A DNA stretch of 64,000 nt from Aldrovandia affinis (GCA_029706075.1 JAINUG010000306.1:536501-600500); one strand, 5' to 3'; counted from the first letter of the stretch, positions 33,667-44,213 are shown. The notes: generated from the sequence alone by a model not told the origin. Program-made: numbers and translations.

Positions 33667-35487
33667 CCCCCTGAGGTCCGTGCTTAGCTCAGAGGAGCTT
33701 TGTGCTTTTGGTGTCGTCTGATATTTATCTCAATTTCATCAACTTAACACACACTTACTCCAAAGTGTTTGATATTTTTATTTGAAGGGCAATCACAGCT
33801 ACATTTATATGCCATCAATAGTTTGGTCAGTATCATATGCAACTTGTAAATCTACAAACACACAAGTTATAAAGAATAAATTTTTATGCCGTTACAAAAG
33901 TTGTGAAAGCACACACTAAACTATAGTGACAAATTGTTTTGCCAATATGTGTTTGTTCATCAAGGTCTTGGTTATGTAAAGGTGTCAAAATAGTTTAGCA
34001 CATCTGAGATCTAAATAGCTAAAAACCTGTTTTTATCAGAACTGGTCAAATTGATTTCAGACTGCGGGAAGGCTATATGCTAATTTCCTGAATATTCATG
34101 ATCGACACCTGAGGATTGTCCACACCTCTAAGATCTGTCAGATGGGCCATCTCTCTCTCAAAGGCCATCAGACAAAGACAAAATCCATCAGAGTAAGCAA
34201 TAGTCAGTGAGCCATGCAGAATCTTCATTTTGGAAGATTTATTGAAAACATCACACAAACTATATACAAAAAATTCAAATTTAAAACATGGTGAAACATT
34301 AAAACATCTGTTCTTTCACAGTCTTTGGTGCCACTTCTCAAAACAGTTTCTGGTCAACTGTAGAACACCATCTTGCTTCACCCTCCGCTTTGTTATGTCC
34401 CCAGCGAAGGCTGCATGGATGGTAGAACAGACAGGCACAACTTTTTTGGTGGAGGAGTAGGTGCTTTGTCTTCCACATCGTTGTCACTGTAAACATAAAA
34501 AGTAAAAGGTTGTAAGGACACACAATACATCAGAGCATTACAGTGAATAGGGTTTTAGGAAATGTGATATTTACATCATACACAAATCTCTACAGAATAC
34601 AAACATCACATCTGGCAGAGGAATGCCACATATTACAAGTCATACAGCCTAACAATAATGCACATAAGACACATACCTTTGTGTAGGAGTCCTGCGTGGC
34701 TTTTTTGGTGGAGCAGTAGGTGCTTTGTCTTCCGCATCGTCGTGACTGTAAACATAATAAGCAAAAGGTTGTAAGGACACACAATACATCAGAGCATTAC
34801 AGTAATTCGCTTTTTTATAACATTTTAGGCTGCTTGAAAAGGATTTTTACATAGATCTTGAGTGCCTATTGCAATTTGTAAAGTTTCAACAAACGGAATG
34901 TGTATTGCGTCACAAGACGCGGAATTCATATATTTTCACGAGTATTTGATAACATGACAAATAAAATATAGTTACTTACTCTTCATCAGTTAGGTCCTCA
35001 GCTGGATCAATTCTAAATTCAAAATGCTGTCTCTCTTCATCTGAATCTTCTTCAGTATCGGGACATGATGAGTTGTTGTCCTCGTCACTTTCCATCAATG
35101 CTCTCAAACACTCCAGCGCAGAAAATCTTGCCATCTTGAATAAAATGTGCTTCAAATTGTCAGGACATTTTATTCGTTGTTTACACCGGCGATTTCACAC
35201 ATGGCTCCACGCCCCTTCCCACACCCCTCCCCGAAACTAGCACCTAGTTACCATGTCAATAAAAGGGGACGATACTTCCAGGTAAAACAGACAGTAAAAG
35301 GCAAGGTTTACTTTTGGTCTAATTAACCTAATAAAAAAAAATCCAGTGCTCAAATCGAAAAGTCACGATTCTAAGGTTTCTGTCAATGTTTTTGCCGCGT
35401 GTGTATGATAAAATATTGCGAAGTTAGAAATAGTAATATACTTTTATTGCTGCTTGGATCGTCGGCGATCCAGTCGACCTCAGAGGG
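33667..35487 (-). mobile_element. piggyBac element, internally deleted
   Basis: Flanked by TTAA on both sides (33663-33666 and 35488-35491), the only duplication in an otherwise seamless interruption of a Tc1 transposase frame. The left end is CCCCCTGAGGTCCGTG. The right end on the opposite strand is CCCTCTGAGGTCGACTGG. TTAA targeting with CCC-type ends is diagnostic of piggyBac elements. At 1,821 bp it lacks the DDE transposase domain and retains only N-terminal exon-like sequence (34393-35134, minus). Confidence 0.9.
34393..35134 (-). CDS. Predicted three-exon piggyBac-derived microprotein
   Basis: Exon 1 (35134-34980) starts at an ATG and encodes MARFSALECLRALMESDEDN followed by an acidic tract rich in E/D and ending near AEDLTDE. 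It is followed by a strong donor (A|GTAAGT). Exon 2 (34745-34677) follows a TTTACAG acceptor, encodes HDDAEDKAPTAPPKKPRRTP and ends at AG|GTATGT. Exon 3 (34486-34393) follows a TTTACAG acceptor and repeats the start of exon 2 (DNDVEDKAPTPPPKK) before a diverged C-terminus and TAA. All junction phases agree, giving 105 codons plus stop. An acidic N-terminus plus a basic PPKKPRR signal resembles the region before the catalytic core of piggyBac transposases. It could be a bare deletion remnant; expression and splicing are predictions. Confidence 0.5.
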
Positions 35488-35867
35488 TTAAATGCCACAG
35501 CCTACCTGAGTCTTGTTGCTGACCATGTGCATCCCTTTATGTCCACAATCTACCCATCTTCTAATGGCTACTATCAGCAGGATAATGCGCCATGTCACAA
35601 AGCTCATCTCAAACTGGTTTCAAGAACATGAAAATTATTCCAATGGCCTCCACAGTCATCAGATCTCAGTCCAATAGAGCACCTTTGGGATGTGGTGGAA
35701 CGGAAGATTCACAACATGAATGTGCAGCCAACAAATCTGTAGCAACTGCGTGATGCTATCATGTCAACGTGGACCAGATGTTTCCAGCACCTTGTTGAAT
35801 CCATGCCATGAAGAATTCAGGCTGTTCTGGGGGCAAAGGGAGGTCCTACCCAGTACTAGAAAGGTGT

Positions 35868-36075
35868 ATTTGGACAGTGACATTTTTTATTGTAGCTCTG
35901 TACTCCAGCTAATTGGATTTTAAATAAATGACAATGACTAAGGTTAAAGTGCAGACTGTCACCCTTAATTTGAGAGTATTTGCATCCATATCGGGTGAAC
36001 CGTGTATGAATTTCAGCCCTTTTGGAATACAGAGCCACAACAACAAAAAATGTGTCACTCTCCAAATACTTACGA
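35868..36075. mobile_element. Mariner/Tc1-type MITE fragment
   Basis: Opens TATTTGGACAGTGACATTTT and contains GTAGCTCTGTACTCCAGCTA, GGTTAAAGTGCAGACTGTCA and CATCCATATCGGGTGAACCG. It ends near ACTCTCCAAATACTTACGAA. This resembles a fish mariner-type non-autonomous element. It has no coding capacity and replaces the expected Tc1 right end. Confidence 0.6.
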
Positions 36076-36077
36076 AC

Positions 36078-36125
36078 TGCACTGTATATGTATATATACA
36101 TACAGTACTGTATATATATATATAT
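36078..36125. repeat. (TA)n-rich microsatellite
   Basis: Imperfect TATA/TACA tract ending in a pure TA run directly before the LTR boundary at 36126. Confidence 0.8.
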
Positions 36126-36494
36126 TGTAGCAGAACCCGGGGTGTTGAGTTGCAACTCCGCCAATGATCAATAATAAAAGCGAACATGGAAAAATGCCAA
36201 CCAGTTATGTTTATTTTCCTGGGGGAAGTCGGTACATAAGCAGGGTCCTCAAACAATCCAATTCAAAACACAGGCAGAAATTAAAAAAACACTCTCCAAA
36301 AGCACTCTGCGACACACTCTCCAAAACACTCTCAAAACCCACCAATCTTCTCCCTCCTAGTGTGACAGGAATCAGTCCTTTAAATAGACCTCCAAACAGC
36401 CTTCAACTGTCCGTAGATTGGATGGGCTGCAGGTGCGTTCCCACAGTTCCGGTTTGGCTATATAGGGAAAAGGGGTGGAGCCAGTGTCCCACCA
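36126..36494 (-). repeat. 3' LTR of the Gmr1-like element
   Basis: On the minus strand it begins TGGTGGGACACTGGCTCCAC immediately after a GGGAGGTACA polypurine-like tract and ends GGGTTCTGCTACA, giving TG...CA ends and 369 bp. It contains a TATATAG box-like motif (CCCTATATAGCC). The start and end resemble those of the LTR at 9650-10240. Confidence 0.75.
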
Positions 36495-36505
36495 TGTACC
36501 TCCCA

Positions 36506-37878
36506 TCAATCACTAGCCCTCAGGTTGCCTCCGGGCGGCTGCCACACACCTTCCCCCTCAGCTCTGACCGGGAGGGCATTGGTGTACCTGTTAGCAGCCC
36601 CCGACCTGTGAAGTACAGAATACGCATATGGTTGCAGTGACAAAAACCATCTTGTTATTTGAACATTACGATTGCGCAACATCCACACAAGTGGATCGTG
36701 GTCTGTGATGAGGGTGAAATGTCGTCCCAACAAGTAATATTTTAAAGTCTCTAATGCCCATTTAATCGCTAGGCACTCTTTCTCCATGGTAGAGGACCTT
36801 TGTTCCCTCTGGCTATAGTTTCCTGTTTATATACGTGATGGGATGTTCCTCACCTTCTTGTAGCTGCGACAAGACCACTCCTACCCTGGTTTCGGAGGGA
36901 TCCGTCTGGACCAGGAAGGGTTTAGTGAAATCCGGAATTAATAGAACAGATCCAGAACATAGCGCTGACCTTAGGTTATGGAAAGCCATTTCCGCCTCTT
37001 CGTTCCATCTCACTTGCGTTGGCACCCGGTTCTTGGTCAGATCTGTGAACCGCCGATAATAGCTAGCAAGCCCAATGAACGTGCAAACCTGTTTTTTAGT
37101 GAGTGGTTGCCTCCACTTTCTGCATCTGTGGCTTTACAGCCCCGCAACCGTTACTGTACGCCAAATACTCGGCTTCTTGCAGACCTAACATACATTTCTT
37201 TGGGTTGGCAGTGAGCCCCATTCCCCTTAGCGCATGCAACACATTCCTTACCCTGTCCAGATGCATTTCCCAATCATCATTGTGGATTACAATATCATCC
37301 AGATATGCCGCCGCATACTTACGATGGGGTCGCAGAACCCGGACTATCAATTGTTGGAACGTGGGCGGGGTTCCGTGTAGTCCGAAGGGTAATTTCCTGT
37401 ACTGGAACAGTCGAGTTGCGATGGCGGTCTTCTCTCTCGAAGCTGAAGAAGCCTGCCAGTATCCCTTATTTAGATCCGAGGTGCTGATAAATCTGGCATT
37501 TCCAATCCTTTCAATCAACTCATCTATTCGGGGCATAGGATAATCATCGAACTTCAATATCTCATTTAACTTTCGGAAGTCATTGCAAAACCGTAACGTC
37601 CCGTCCGGTTTGGGTACCAGCACAATCGGACTGCACCACTCATTTTGGGACTCATCTATAATCCCGACGGCCAGCATATTCTGTACTTCTGCCCTCACGG
37701 CCTCTCTCCTTGCTTCCGGAATACAATACAGACGAAGGGCTACCTTTCTCCCTGATTCGGTGACAATGTGATGTTATATTAGGTCAGTGTGTCCGGACTC
37801 TCTAGAGAAAATGTGACGGTGGCTGTTAACCAACTCCTTCAGTTCCTGTTTCTGTGCCGGACTCAGTTGTTCCCTTGG
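36506..37878 (-). pseudogene. Gypsy RT and RNase H pseudogene
   Basis: From 37878 downward: a linker beginning LSPAQKQELKELVNSHRHIF, then an in-frame TAA near 37770, followed by HHIVTESGRKVALRLYCIPE. The RT frame 37698-37096 has WCSPIVLVPKPDGTLRFCND, FISTSDLNKGYWQ, FGLHGTPPTFQQL and AAAYLDDIVIHN (catalytic YLDD intact). RNase H follows with PFLVQTDPSETRVGVVLSQL, EEHPITYINRKL, a break near 36805, then MEKECLAIKWALETLKYYLL, LITDHDPLVWML and ITRWFLSLQPY. The frame ends at 36506, 12 bp from the LTR. One stop and at least two frame breaks are present; domain integrity is otherwise good. Confidence 0.85.
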
Positions 37879-37934
37879 AAAACATAGCACACAACACCTC
37901 ACTGGTATTCCATTTTTTTAACCTTTCAGCGATC

Positions 37935-38572
37935 GGGTTGCCGTACCCGATAATTCACCTCCCCCACCTTTTCAATAATCTCATACGGTCCCTTTCCACC
38001 TGGCAAAAAAATTATACTCTGAGGTGGGGTGGGGACGAGCACCAGTACCTTATCACAAGGCTGAAACTCCCGCAGCTGAGCCCCCTAGTTGTACACCCAA
38101 GCCTACTTAGCTACATCCAGGAGTCCTCTCGGTCGCCTGCCATATAGTAATTAAAAGGGGGAGAAACCAGTAGAAGCCTGCGGTACCTCCTGAATTGAAA
38201 ACATCAAGAAGGGGAGCAGTTGGTCCCAGTTCCTCCCATCTGCTTCCATCACTTTCCGCAACATGCTTTTCAGGGTTCTGTTGAACCGCTCCACTAGTCC
38301 ATCCATCTGTTGGTGATAAACTGAGGTACGTAAATGTTTCATTTTCAACAACTTACATAAGTCGTTCATGATGTAAGACATGAAGGGAGTCTGTCAGTAT
38401 TTCCTCAGGAATGCCTACTCGAGAAAATAACATCAGTAGTTTGCGGGCTATACTTTTGGTTGCCATGGTGTGCAAGGGGATTTTTATTCCTGGCTAATAA
38501 AACTGGGCTTTGATTCTCTCCATAGTTTATTCCACCCCTAAGTGAGCTTATAACACATGGGCGTGTGACAGC
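37935..38572 (-). pseudogene. Gypsy integrase core and C-terminus
   Basis: Minus-strand reading. After the hAT insertion come ARKLLMLF-like and GIPEEILTD-like segments in alternating frames. Next is MSYIMNDLCKLLKMKHLRTS and VYHQQMDGLVERFNRTLKSM (38381-38151), where E of VERFN is the catalytic glutamate of the DDE integrase, then LLPFLMFSIQEVPQASTGFS. From 38080 downward, DKVLVLVPT and GPYEIIEKVGEVNYRV form the C-terminal SH3-like region. Nonsense codons and frameshifts separate the blocks. Confidence 0.8.
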
Positions 38573-39803
38573 CAGTGGCGGCGCCACGGGGGGCTTGCCG
38601 GGGCTGTATCCCCGTCATGAATTTGCATAGCACCAGCGCAGCCCCCCAAGCATTTCCTTACAATTTTAAATGTTCATTAAGCACTTTAAATCAAAATAAC
38701 TACCAGCCGACAATTATTGTATAATTCTATAGTAGAGGCCCTGTGTGTGTGTGTGTGTGGGGGGGAGGGGGAGGGGGGAACGACAAGAGTACCTATAACT
38801 AGCCTACGTACGTTACGTTGCCATCTCAAACATTAAACTTCATTGATCTTTCACACGTTATTGGCAAGTTCGACAAAACTGTTGTGCAAAAAATATCAGA
38901 CAATCCCAGAAATGCGATATATATACTATGATATACAGAACAAGTTAATTGAAATTATGGCAAATATGGTTAGGGAGCAAATAAGTAGTGAAATAGAGGA
39001 AGCTGGACTGTTTGCATTGATAGTGGACGAAAGCAAGGACGTCAGCAAAAAAGAACAGGTGTCTGTGGTGGGACACCATCTATTTGCACAATGATGTTGC
39101 ACTGGGAGAATTCCTACATTTCACTCCAGCCGATGGATTAGACGCTGATTTTCTTTTAAAAACAATCAAACTGACACTTAATAAATGCAACATTGACCAC
39201 AATACGTGCGTTGCTCAATGCTATGACGGCGCAATGCTATGTCAGGCTGTCATAACGGTGTAGCAGATACATTCATAAAAGATGTCCCACATGCACTGTA
39301 TATCCATTGTCTAATGGTCTCATTGTCTAAATCTTGTTTTGGCGGACTGTGTTAAAAACCGACGGCAGAGTTCTTTGAATCAGTGCAGGTGCTGTAAAAA
39401 AACAAATTCGGGCTCCGTCCCTCATTATCTTTTACTAAAAAACAAAAAGAAATCGAGTCAACACAAGCTCCCGTTGATTTTGCAATGAGTGAGATGGTCT
39501 AAGCAGTGTTTATCTGTCATGTTGTGGCAATGTTTTCCTGGCTATTGGTATTGAGGGTCTGGGTCATTGTATACATTTTTGAATGCGTGAGATGGCAGTA
39601 CATAAGCTAAATCAATGCATAGCATGCTTGTTGTAGTAGCCATGCTGTAATATCTGACTAGATGGTTTAAACATTATGCGTAGTAATGTAGCCTTCATAG
39701 CCGTGGTCTGCGTGCCCGTGACCTGAAATTTCATGAGCATCCCCTTGCAACCATAAAGCACCCCCTTAGCACCCCCAACCAAAATTTTCTGGCGCCGCCC
39801 CTG
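38573..39803 (+). mobile_element. hAT element nested in the gypsy integrase
   Basis: Exact 8-bp duplication GTGACAGC (38565-38572 and 39804-39811). The ends CAGTGGCGGCGCCACG and, inverted, CAGGGGCGGCGCCAGA match at 14 of 16 positions. Length 1,231 bp. It carries a 5' fragment of a hAT-type transposase (38843-39094 and decayed continuation to about 39450). It is younger than the gypsy copy that it splits. Confidence 0.9.
38843..39094 (+). pseudogene. hAT (ZMYM/DUF4371-like) transposase fragment
   Basis: An 83-codon frame with KYQTIPEMRYIYYDIQNKLI, EIMANMVREQISSEIEEAGL and FALIVDESKDVSKKEQVSVV. The DESKDVSKKEQ pattern is the first catalytic-Asp region of hAT transposases of the type also found in ZMYM-related proteins and called DUF4371. 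After a frame break the sequence continues with recognisable RYYDxxG/EFLHFTPADGLDAD-like text near 39110-39150 and HCLM-type sequence near 39300. The C-terminal dimerisation domain is missing. Confidence 0.75.
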
Positions 39804-39811
39804 GTGACAGC

Positions 39812-40190
39812 TGTAGTACAACTGGTATAACCTGCTTAGGTACTAACAACAATTCTAGCGCTTCATCTTGTTTCATGACCACCTGATATAACAGTTTATT
39901 TTTAATGGCAAAATGTGGATAATTTACCTGGGTCACCCCCTCTATGGGCCTCCCATCCACCACCATCACCTTTGCAAGGCACTCATCAAGTTCGGATCCT
40001 CCAACAGTGCCGAAACGCCCCATTAGGGATGCGGGATCATCACGGGGTCCTTGGGGAATAATTTGCAGAGACCCTCTTCCTCAACCTCCCAGTTCTCCTC
40101 CACACTTCCGGATTCCAACAGGGGTGCAGTGGAGGCGTTGTCTTCTGTGAATAGGTGTGAATATTCCGATTTTGTTGTCCTCTCAAAGAA
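39812..40190 (-). pseudogene. Gypsy integrase N-terminal region
   Basis: The minus-strand frame from about 40150 reads an acidic segment, then GSELDECLAKVMVVDGRPIE, GVTQVNYPHFAIKNKLLYQV and LLLVPKQVIPVVLQLS. This is the stretch preceding the HHCC zinc knuckle in Gmr1-type elements. The hAT insertion begins immediately after LQLS, so the zinc knuckle should span the insertion or be deleted. Upstream sequence fades at about 40190. Confidence 0.75.
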
Positions 40191-42828
40191 AGTGTTTACG
40201 ATGCTCTTTATTTAACTTTTGACTTTACCTCTGCCTTTTTAAGCAAGCATGTCTCAAGCAAGCTTCTAGAATCGAACCCTATGAAGCATTGTTTCTCTCA
40301 CAAAGCTCTGTTGTAAGCCAGACACATGGCTGGCAAACAAGGCTTTATAAAGTTTAAAAAAACCTGTGATTTCAAAGTAAGAGAGAAGAATAAAATGCAA
40401 ACTAAAAAGATTTACACAACTTAATTCACAATCGCAGTCACGGAAGGTCTTGAAATGAATGATGTGCTGAACATGGAAAACAAAATTGTTTCTGTAGCTG
40501 GGCATCTGTGGTAATGCTGTATGTGCAACACTATATACATTTAATTTTTAAATACATCTCAACCAAAATGACAACCAAAAAAATGTGGGAATGCTAACAT
40601 CTATATGAACATTTATGGTATGTATGCAACCATGTGACCAACAGCCAAGTGGCGACTTGGTGTAGAAATGAAAGAAGTTGGTGGATTTATTTGTTAGCCT
40701 CTTACACACAGAAAAAAACCTTATCATGTATCACTTATTCTACCTTCAAACAAAATCGTGCATGAAATAAAAAAGCAGCATTTGTTTAAAATAATTAAGG
40801 ACAAAGTGCATTGTGGTTAGATTAAACAGAGCCCTCAGTCACAGCCTCCGACACAGTTCCCATGCGCTGAGTCATCTGATTGTCAGTAGAGGAGACAGCA
40901 CTTTTCTGATATAGGCTACAACGCATATCGCCAGGATGCGCAGAAGTTCTAGAGAATTTCACACCTTTTTTTTCTTTTCAAATTCATTTCTTCCAACCAC
41001 AACTAGGCATCAGGTTTTGAATGGCTGGCATTCTCTGTTTCAGAAATTACTTGGGCGACGGTTTGTCATTCATTCATTTTCTGTGTCACAGTCATAGCGG
41101 TAGTGGTCCCCCAGACCCGTGGTGAACACTATCTCCAACCCTCGTGTACTTTTATTTCTTTTCACCATTCCCCCTTGGCGAACCTATTGTCATATTGGGG
41201 CTCACGAATAAAGTGTACTCTGACACTAAACCTGTTTGGAATTGCTTTAACATATTGCTTGGTAATGTATAGAAGTGTATACCCTATGGAGGTTTTCATT
41301 TGCTTATTGTAATGAAAAGTTGATAGCATAGTTTAAAAGTGTTAAAAGGACTATTAACATTTAAAAAAAGCACTTGGCTCTAAAAAAGCTGTCCGGTCTG
41401 GTCTTAAGCAGGTGGAGAGTGATGAAAAAATGATCTCTCCTATATAAATATGATTTGTGGTTTACTTATTTTAGATTTTTTAACAAAATTGATCATGTTA
41501 AATTAGCACTGCAGTATACAGTTAAATAAAATGGATGGTAACTGCAGAGTTAAACCCAGCGTCCCGGTCAAATTCCCACTAAAACCTGGTCTACTTAATC
41601 ATCCCCCTACATCTGAATGGCTGCACAATCACTTGCATTTCCTCCCCAATTTGATTCCCCAGGTTATCACTGCAAACAGGAATTGAGTTCTCAGTTGACC
41701 TACCCAGTAATTGTTTTTTAATATTATCAAGAATTATCAGACTATCAGCTTTTAAAGTGATGGAAAATAACAATTTAGTCATGAAGATTCAGCATAAGGG
41801 GGCCTCGGATAGTGTATCGGTCTAATGTACCGTTCAGAGTGCTGAACCTTAAACAAGGGTATTTGACTGTTGTATTTGACTGTTAAGGATTCAAGGAATA
41901 GACCCTTTTTTTCAAACTTCACTGTATAAATACCCCATTCTGTGATGTGAAAGCAAACACATTTTTAGACGAGCACATTTTATTTAAAATGAGGTAAAGG
42001 AAAATAAAGATCTATATAATTGTAGATGTTATGTTAACAAAAATGAGCTGGTCATATGTATTGTCATGAAACACCTCAATTCCACTTCTCTCTACTGAAA
42101 ACCAGCAAGAGGTGAAAAGGCCTGGAAAACAGTGAACATAAGATAAATGTGAATATAAAAATATGAACTAGTGATAGATATAAAATCAAGCCTGGAGCAG
42201 GACCATGGGTGGCCAAACTTAATGGAGATTCCGTCCCCTGAATACCCCCACTCGGCTCGACACACACACACACAACATTCGCTGCTAATAGTGTGACTCA
42301 CTGCTGATACCAGGCAGAAAGCCACAGTGGCGAACGTTAAACTGACAGTCAGGGGCTCCTGGCAGGTGGTGGGGGGAGGAGAACTTTTGATATTACTACA
42401 GAGTGTGCAACTGTTCCGGCACATAACTCCCCGCATTGCAACCCTAGCATGCTCATCGCACCCCAGCCCCCAAATCCAGCAGGCGACTACTTATTTGCAG
42501 AATGCAAAGCAACCTTCCTGGTAGCCATGCAGATACGAACGTCTGTGCAAAGGCTAAAAAGAGTTTGTGTTTCATCTCACTTCATGATTCAAATTGCAAC
42601 TTGTTTTTTTTTTTTGGGGGGTTGTTTTGTGCCCCCATCCAATGGGAGATCAGGACCCAGACCTGACGAATCAGATCCTAAGGGATTGAAACATTGTCTG
42701 TTGTACACAATAAAGGTGTGCGTGCTTTGGGGTTTTTCAGTGTTGCGAGCTTTCCATTTATTTGAATCAGGACACATTCTCTTATGTTAAATGACATGGA
42801 CATTATAATATCGGATTCTTACAATAGA
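40191..42828. other. No recognisable feature
   Basis: About 2.6 kb of AT-rich sequence with a short (CA)n at 42258-42273 and a poly-T tract at 42603-42616. Frames on both strands show no domain. Confidence 0.4.
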
Positions 42829-43069
42829 TAGGTAACTGCCAAAATAAAGGTGACATTCAAGTAAATGAGGGATCCTTTAAATTGGTGCAGTACCGCAAAT
42901 TTCTGTTGGGGGGCGCTAGGGCCGGTACCAGCCTAGATAGACCTGGCCTTCCCTTTTCCAATGAGCCCCCTCACTCACCCAGCTAGGACTCTCCTAGCCC
43001 AGGCCAGGGCTGTTTGAGTACCCCCCCCAGGTTACCAAAGTGTTGCCTTCAATTTGGCAGTTACCTGTA
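42829..43069 (+). mobile_element. Tc1-type MITE, copy 2
   Basis: Ends GGTAACTGCCAAAATAAAGG (left) and TTTGGCAGTTACCTG (right) form inverted repeats next to TA. Interior blocks AAGTAAATGAGGGATCC, TGGTGCAGTACCGC and GCCAGGGCTGTTTGAGTA are shared with copies 1 and 3. Confidence 0.85.
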
Positions 43070-43339
43070 TATTGTAATTGAGCAGCGGTTCCGGTACCCA
43101 AGTGAATTTCACCATAATGGCAACTGATGATGAAGAATGATTGTGGGGCTTGAATCTTATTTGGGAAAAGGCTTCTCACCAAACACCAACTTTATTGGTT
43201 GTTGAGTATCATATTATTTATTTCCATAAAAAAGGAGCAGATGGAAGATATACTTTTTCCAGTCTGTCTGAGGTCATACATGGGGATCCAAGACTGTAGA
43301 CTACACCAGGTGATTTCACTACTTTTAGCTCACTTCATT

Positions 43340-43812
43340 CAGGCCACTAAGGATTTGTGTCTCATCAGACCGGATAATCTTTTTCCTGGTGCTCTTAGAG
43401 TGGTTACAGTACCATTTGGCAAACTCCAGGTGGGCTGTCATATGCCTTTCACTCAGAAGTAGCCCTGGTCTAGCCACTACCATAAAGGTCTGATTGATGG
43501 AGTGCTGCAGAGCTGTTTGTCCTTCTACCAGGTTCTCCCATTGCTGCAGAGGAACTCTGAAGCTCTCTTAGAGTGGCCATTGGGTTCTTGGTCACCTCCT
43601 TGACCATGTCCCTTCTTGCCAGGTTACTTAGTTTGGCCAGACGGCCAGCTCTAAGAAGAGTTGTGTCCAAACTTATTCCATTTCACAATGATGGAGCCCA
43701 CTGTTCTCCTGGGTGCTTTCAATGCTTTAGCAATGTTTTTATTCCCTTCCCCAGATCTATGCCTCAACACAATTCTATCTCGGAGGTCTATGGAGAGTTC
43801 CTAGGACTTCAT
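43340..43812 (-). pseudogene. Tc1-like transposase N-terminus
   Basis: The ATG at 43812 is followed by MKS, a TAG, then ELSIDLRDRIVLRHRSGEGN and KNIAKALKAPRRTVGSIIVK, the helix-turn-helix. A stop follows before the RLAKLSNLARRDMVKEV second helical domain. The frame goes on to RELQSSSAAMGEP. One frame off, HLEFAKWYCNHSKSTRKKI and SDETQI (first catalytic Asp) are visible at about 43440-43345. Truncated there; at least three nonsense or frame lesions. Confidence 0.8.
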
Positions 43813-44211
43813 GGCTTGGTTTTTACTCTGACATGCACTGTCAACTGTGGGACCTTACATAGACAGGTGTGTGCCTTTCCAAATCATGTCCAATCAATTG
43901 AATTTACCACAGGTGGACTCCAATGAAGTTCTAGAAACATCTCAAGGATGATCAGTGGAAACAGGATGCACCTGAGCTCAATTTTGAGTGTCATAGCAAA
44001 CAGCATGAATACTTATGTACATGTGATATTTTCATTTTTTATTTTTAATACATTTGCAAAAATGTCTAAAAACTTTTTTCACTTTGTCATTATGGGGTAT
44101 TGTGTGTAGAATTCTGAGAAAAAAAATTAATTTAATCCATTTTGGAATAAAGCTGTAACATAACAAAATGTGGAAAAAGTGAAGTGATGTGAATACTTTC
44201 CGGATGCACTG
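43340..44211 (-). mobile_element. Tc1-like transposon, 5' part
   Basis: The high-coordinate end is a complete terminal region, ATACTTTCCGGATGCACTGTA, at a TA site (44212-44213). The 5' UTR lies between 43815 and 44200 and the transposase N-terminus at 43812-43340. Everything beyond the first catalytic Asp is missing. Confidence 0.8.
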
Positions 44212-44213
44212 TA

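Larger units (their letters stand above)
33040..35866 (+). pseudogene. Tc1-like transposase pseudogene, interrupted
   Basis: N-terminal helix-turn-helix at 33040-33400: MGRKCDLSNFDRGMIVSASR, GFSCATVSRVYTEW and a GHR/CLV-type hinge. A frameshift lies near 33390. The catalytic part resumes with RKVRLQWAQAHQNGTVEDWK, then a stop where Trp is expected followed by SDESRFLL (first Asp), GGGGVMVWG and IPIEHCL. The 1.8-kb insertion lies here. On the right side it continues NATAYLSLVADHVHPF, GYYQQDNAPCH (second Asp) and SDLSPIEHLWDVVERKIH (Glu). All three catalytic acidic residues remain, in D-D34-E spacing by eye. Damage consists of the insertion, one frameshift and at least three nonsense codons. 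Confidence 0.85.
32829..35867 (+). mobile_element. Tc1-like transposon split by piggyBac
   Basis: About 1.2 kb of Tc1-like DNA once the piggyBac insertion (33667-35487) is discounted. The 5' flank runs from TATACAGTGGGTTATATCAG through CATTAATGCACCTGCTCATT to the transposase start at 33040. The 3' side ends at AGTACTAGAAAGGTG, where another MITE begins, so the right terminal repeat is incomplete. Confidence 0.8.
36126..40190 (-). mobile_element. Gmr1-like gypsy retrotransposon, minus strand
   Basis: Read on the minus strand from right to left: N-terminal integrase region (40190-39812), integrase core and C-terminus (38572-37935), RT (37878-37096), RNase H (37059-36506), polypurine-like GGGAGGTACA and LTR (36494-36126). 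Integrase before RT is copia-like gene order in a gypsy-type sequence, the hallmark of the Gmr1 group described from cod and other deuterostomes. A 1.2-kb hAT element interrupts the integrase. Gag, protease and the 5' LTR are missing beyond about 40190. Confidence 0.85.
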
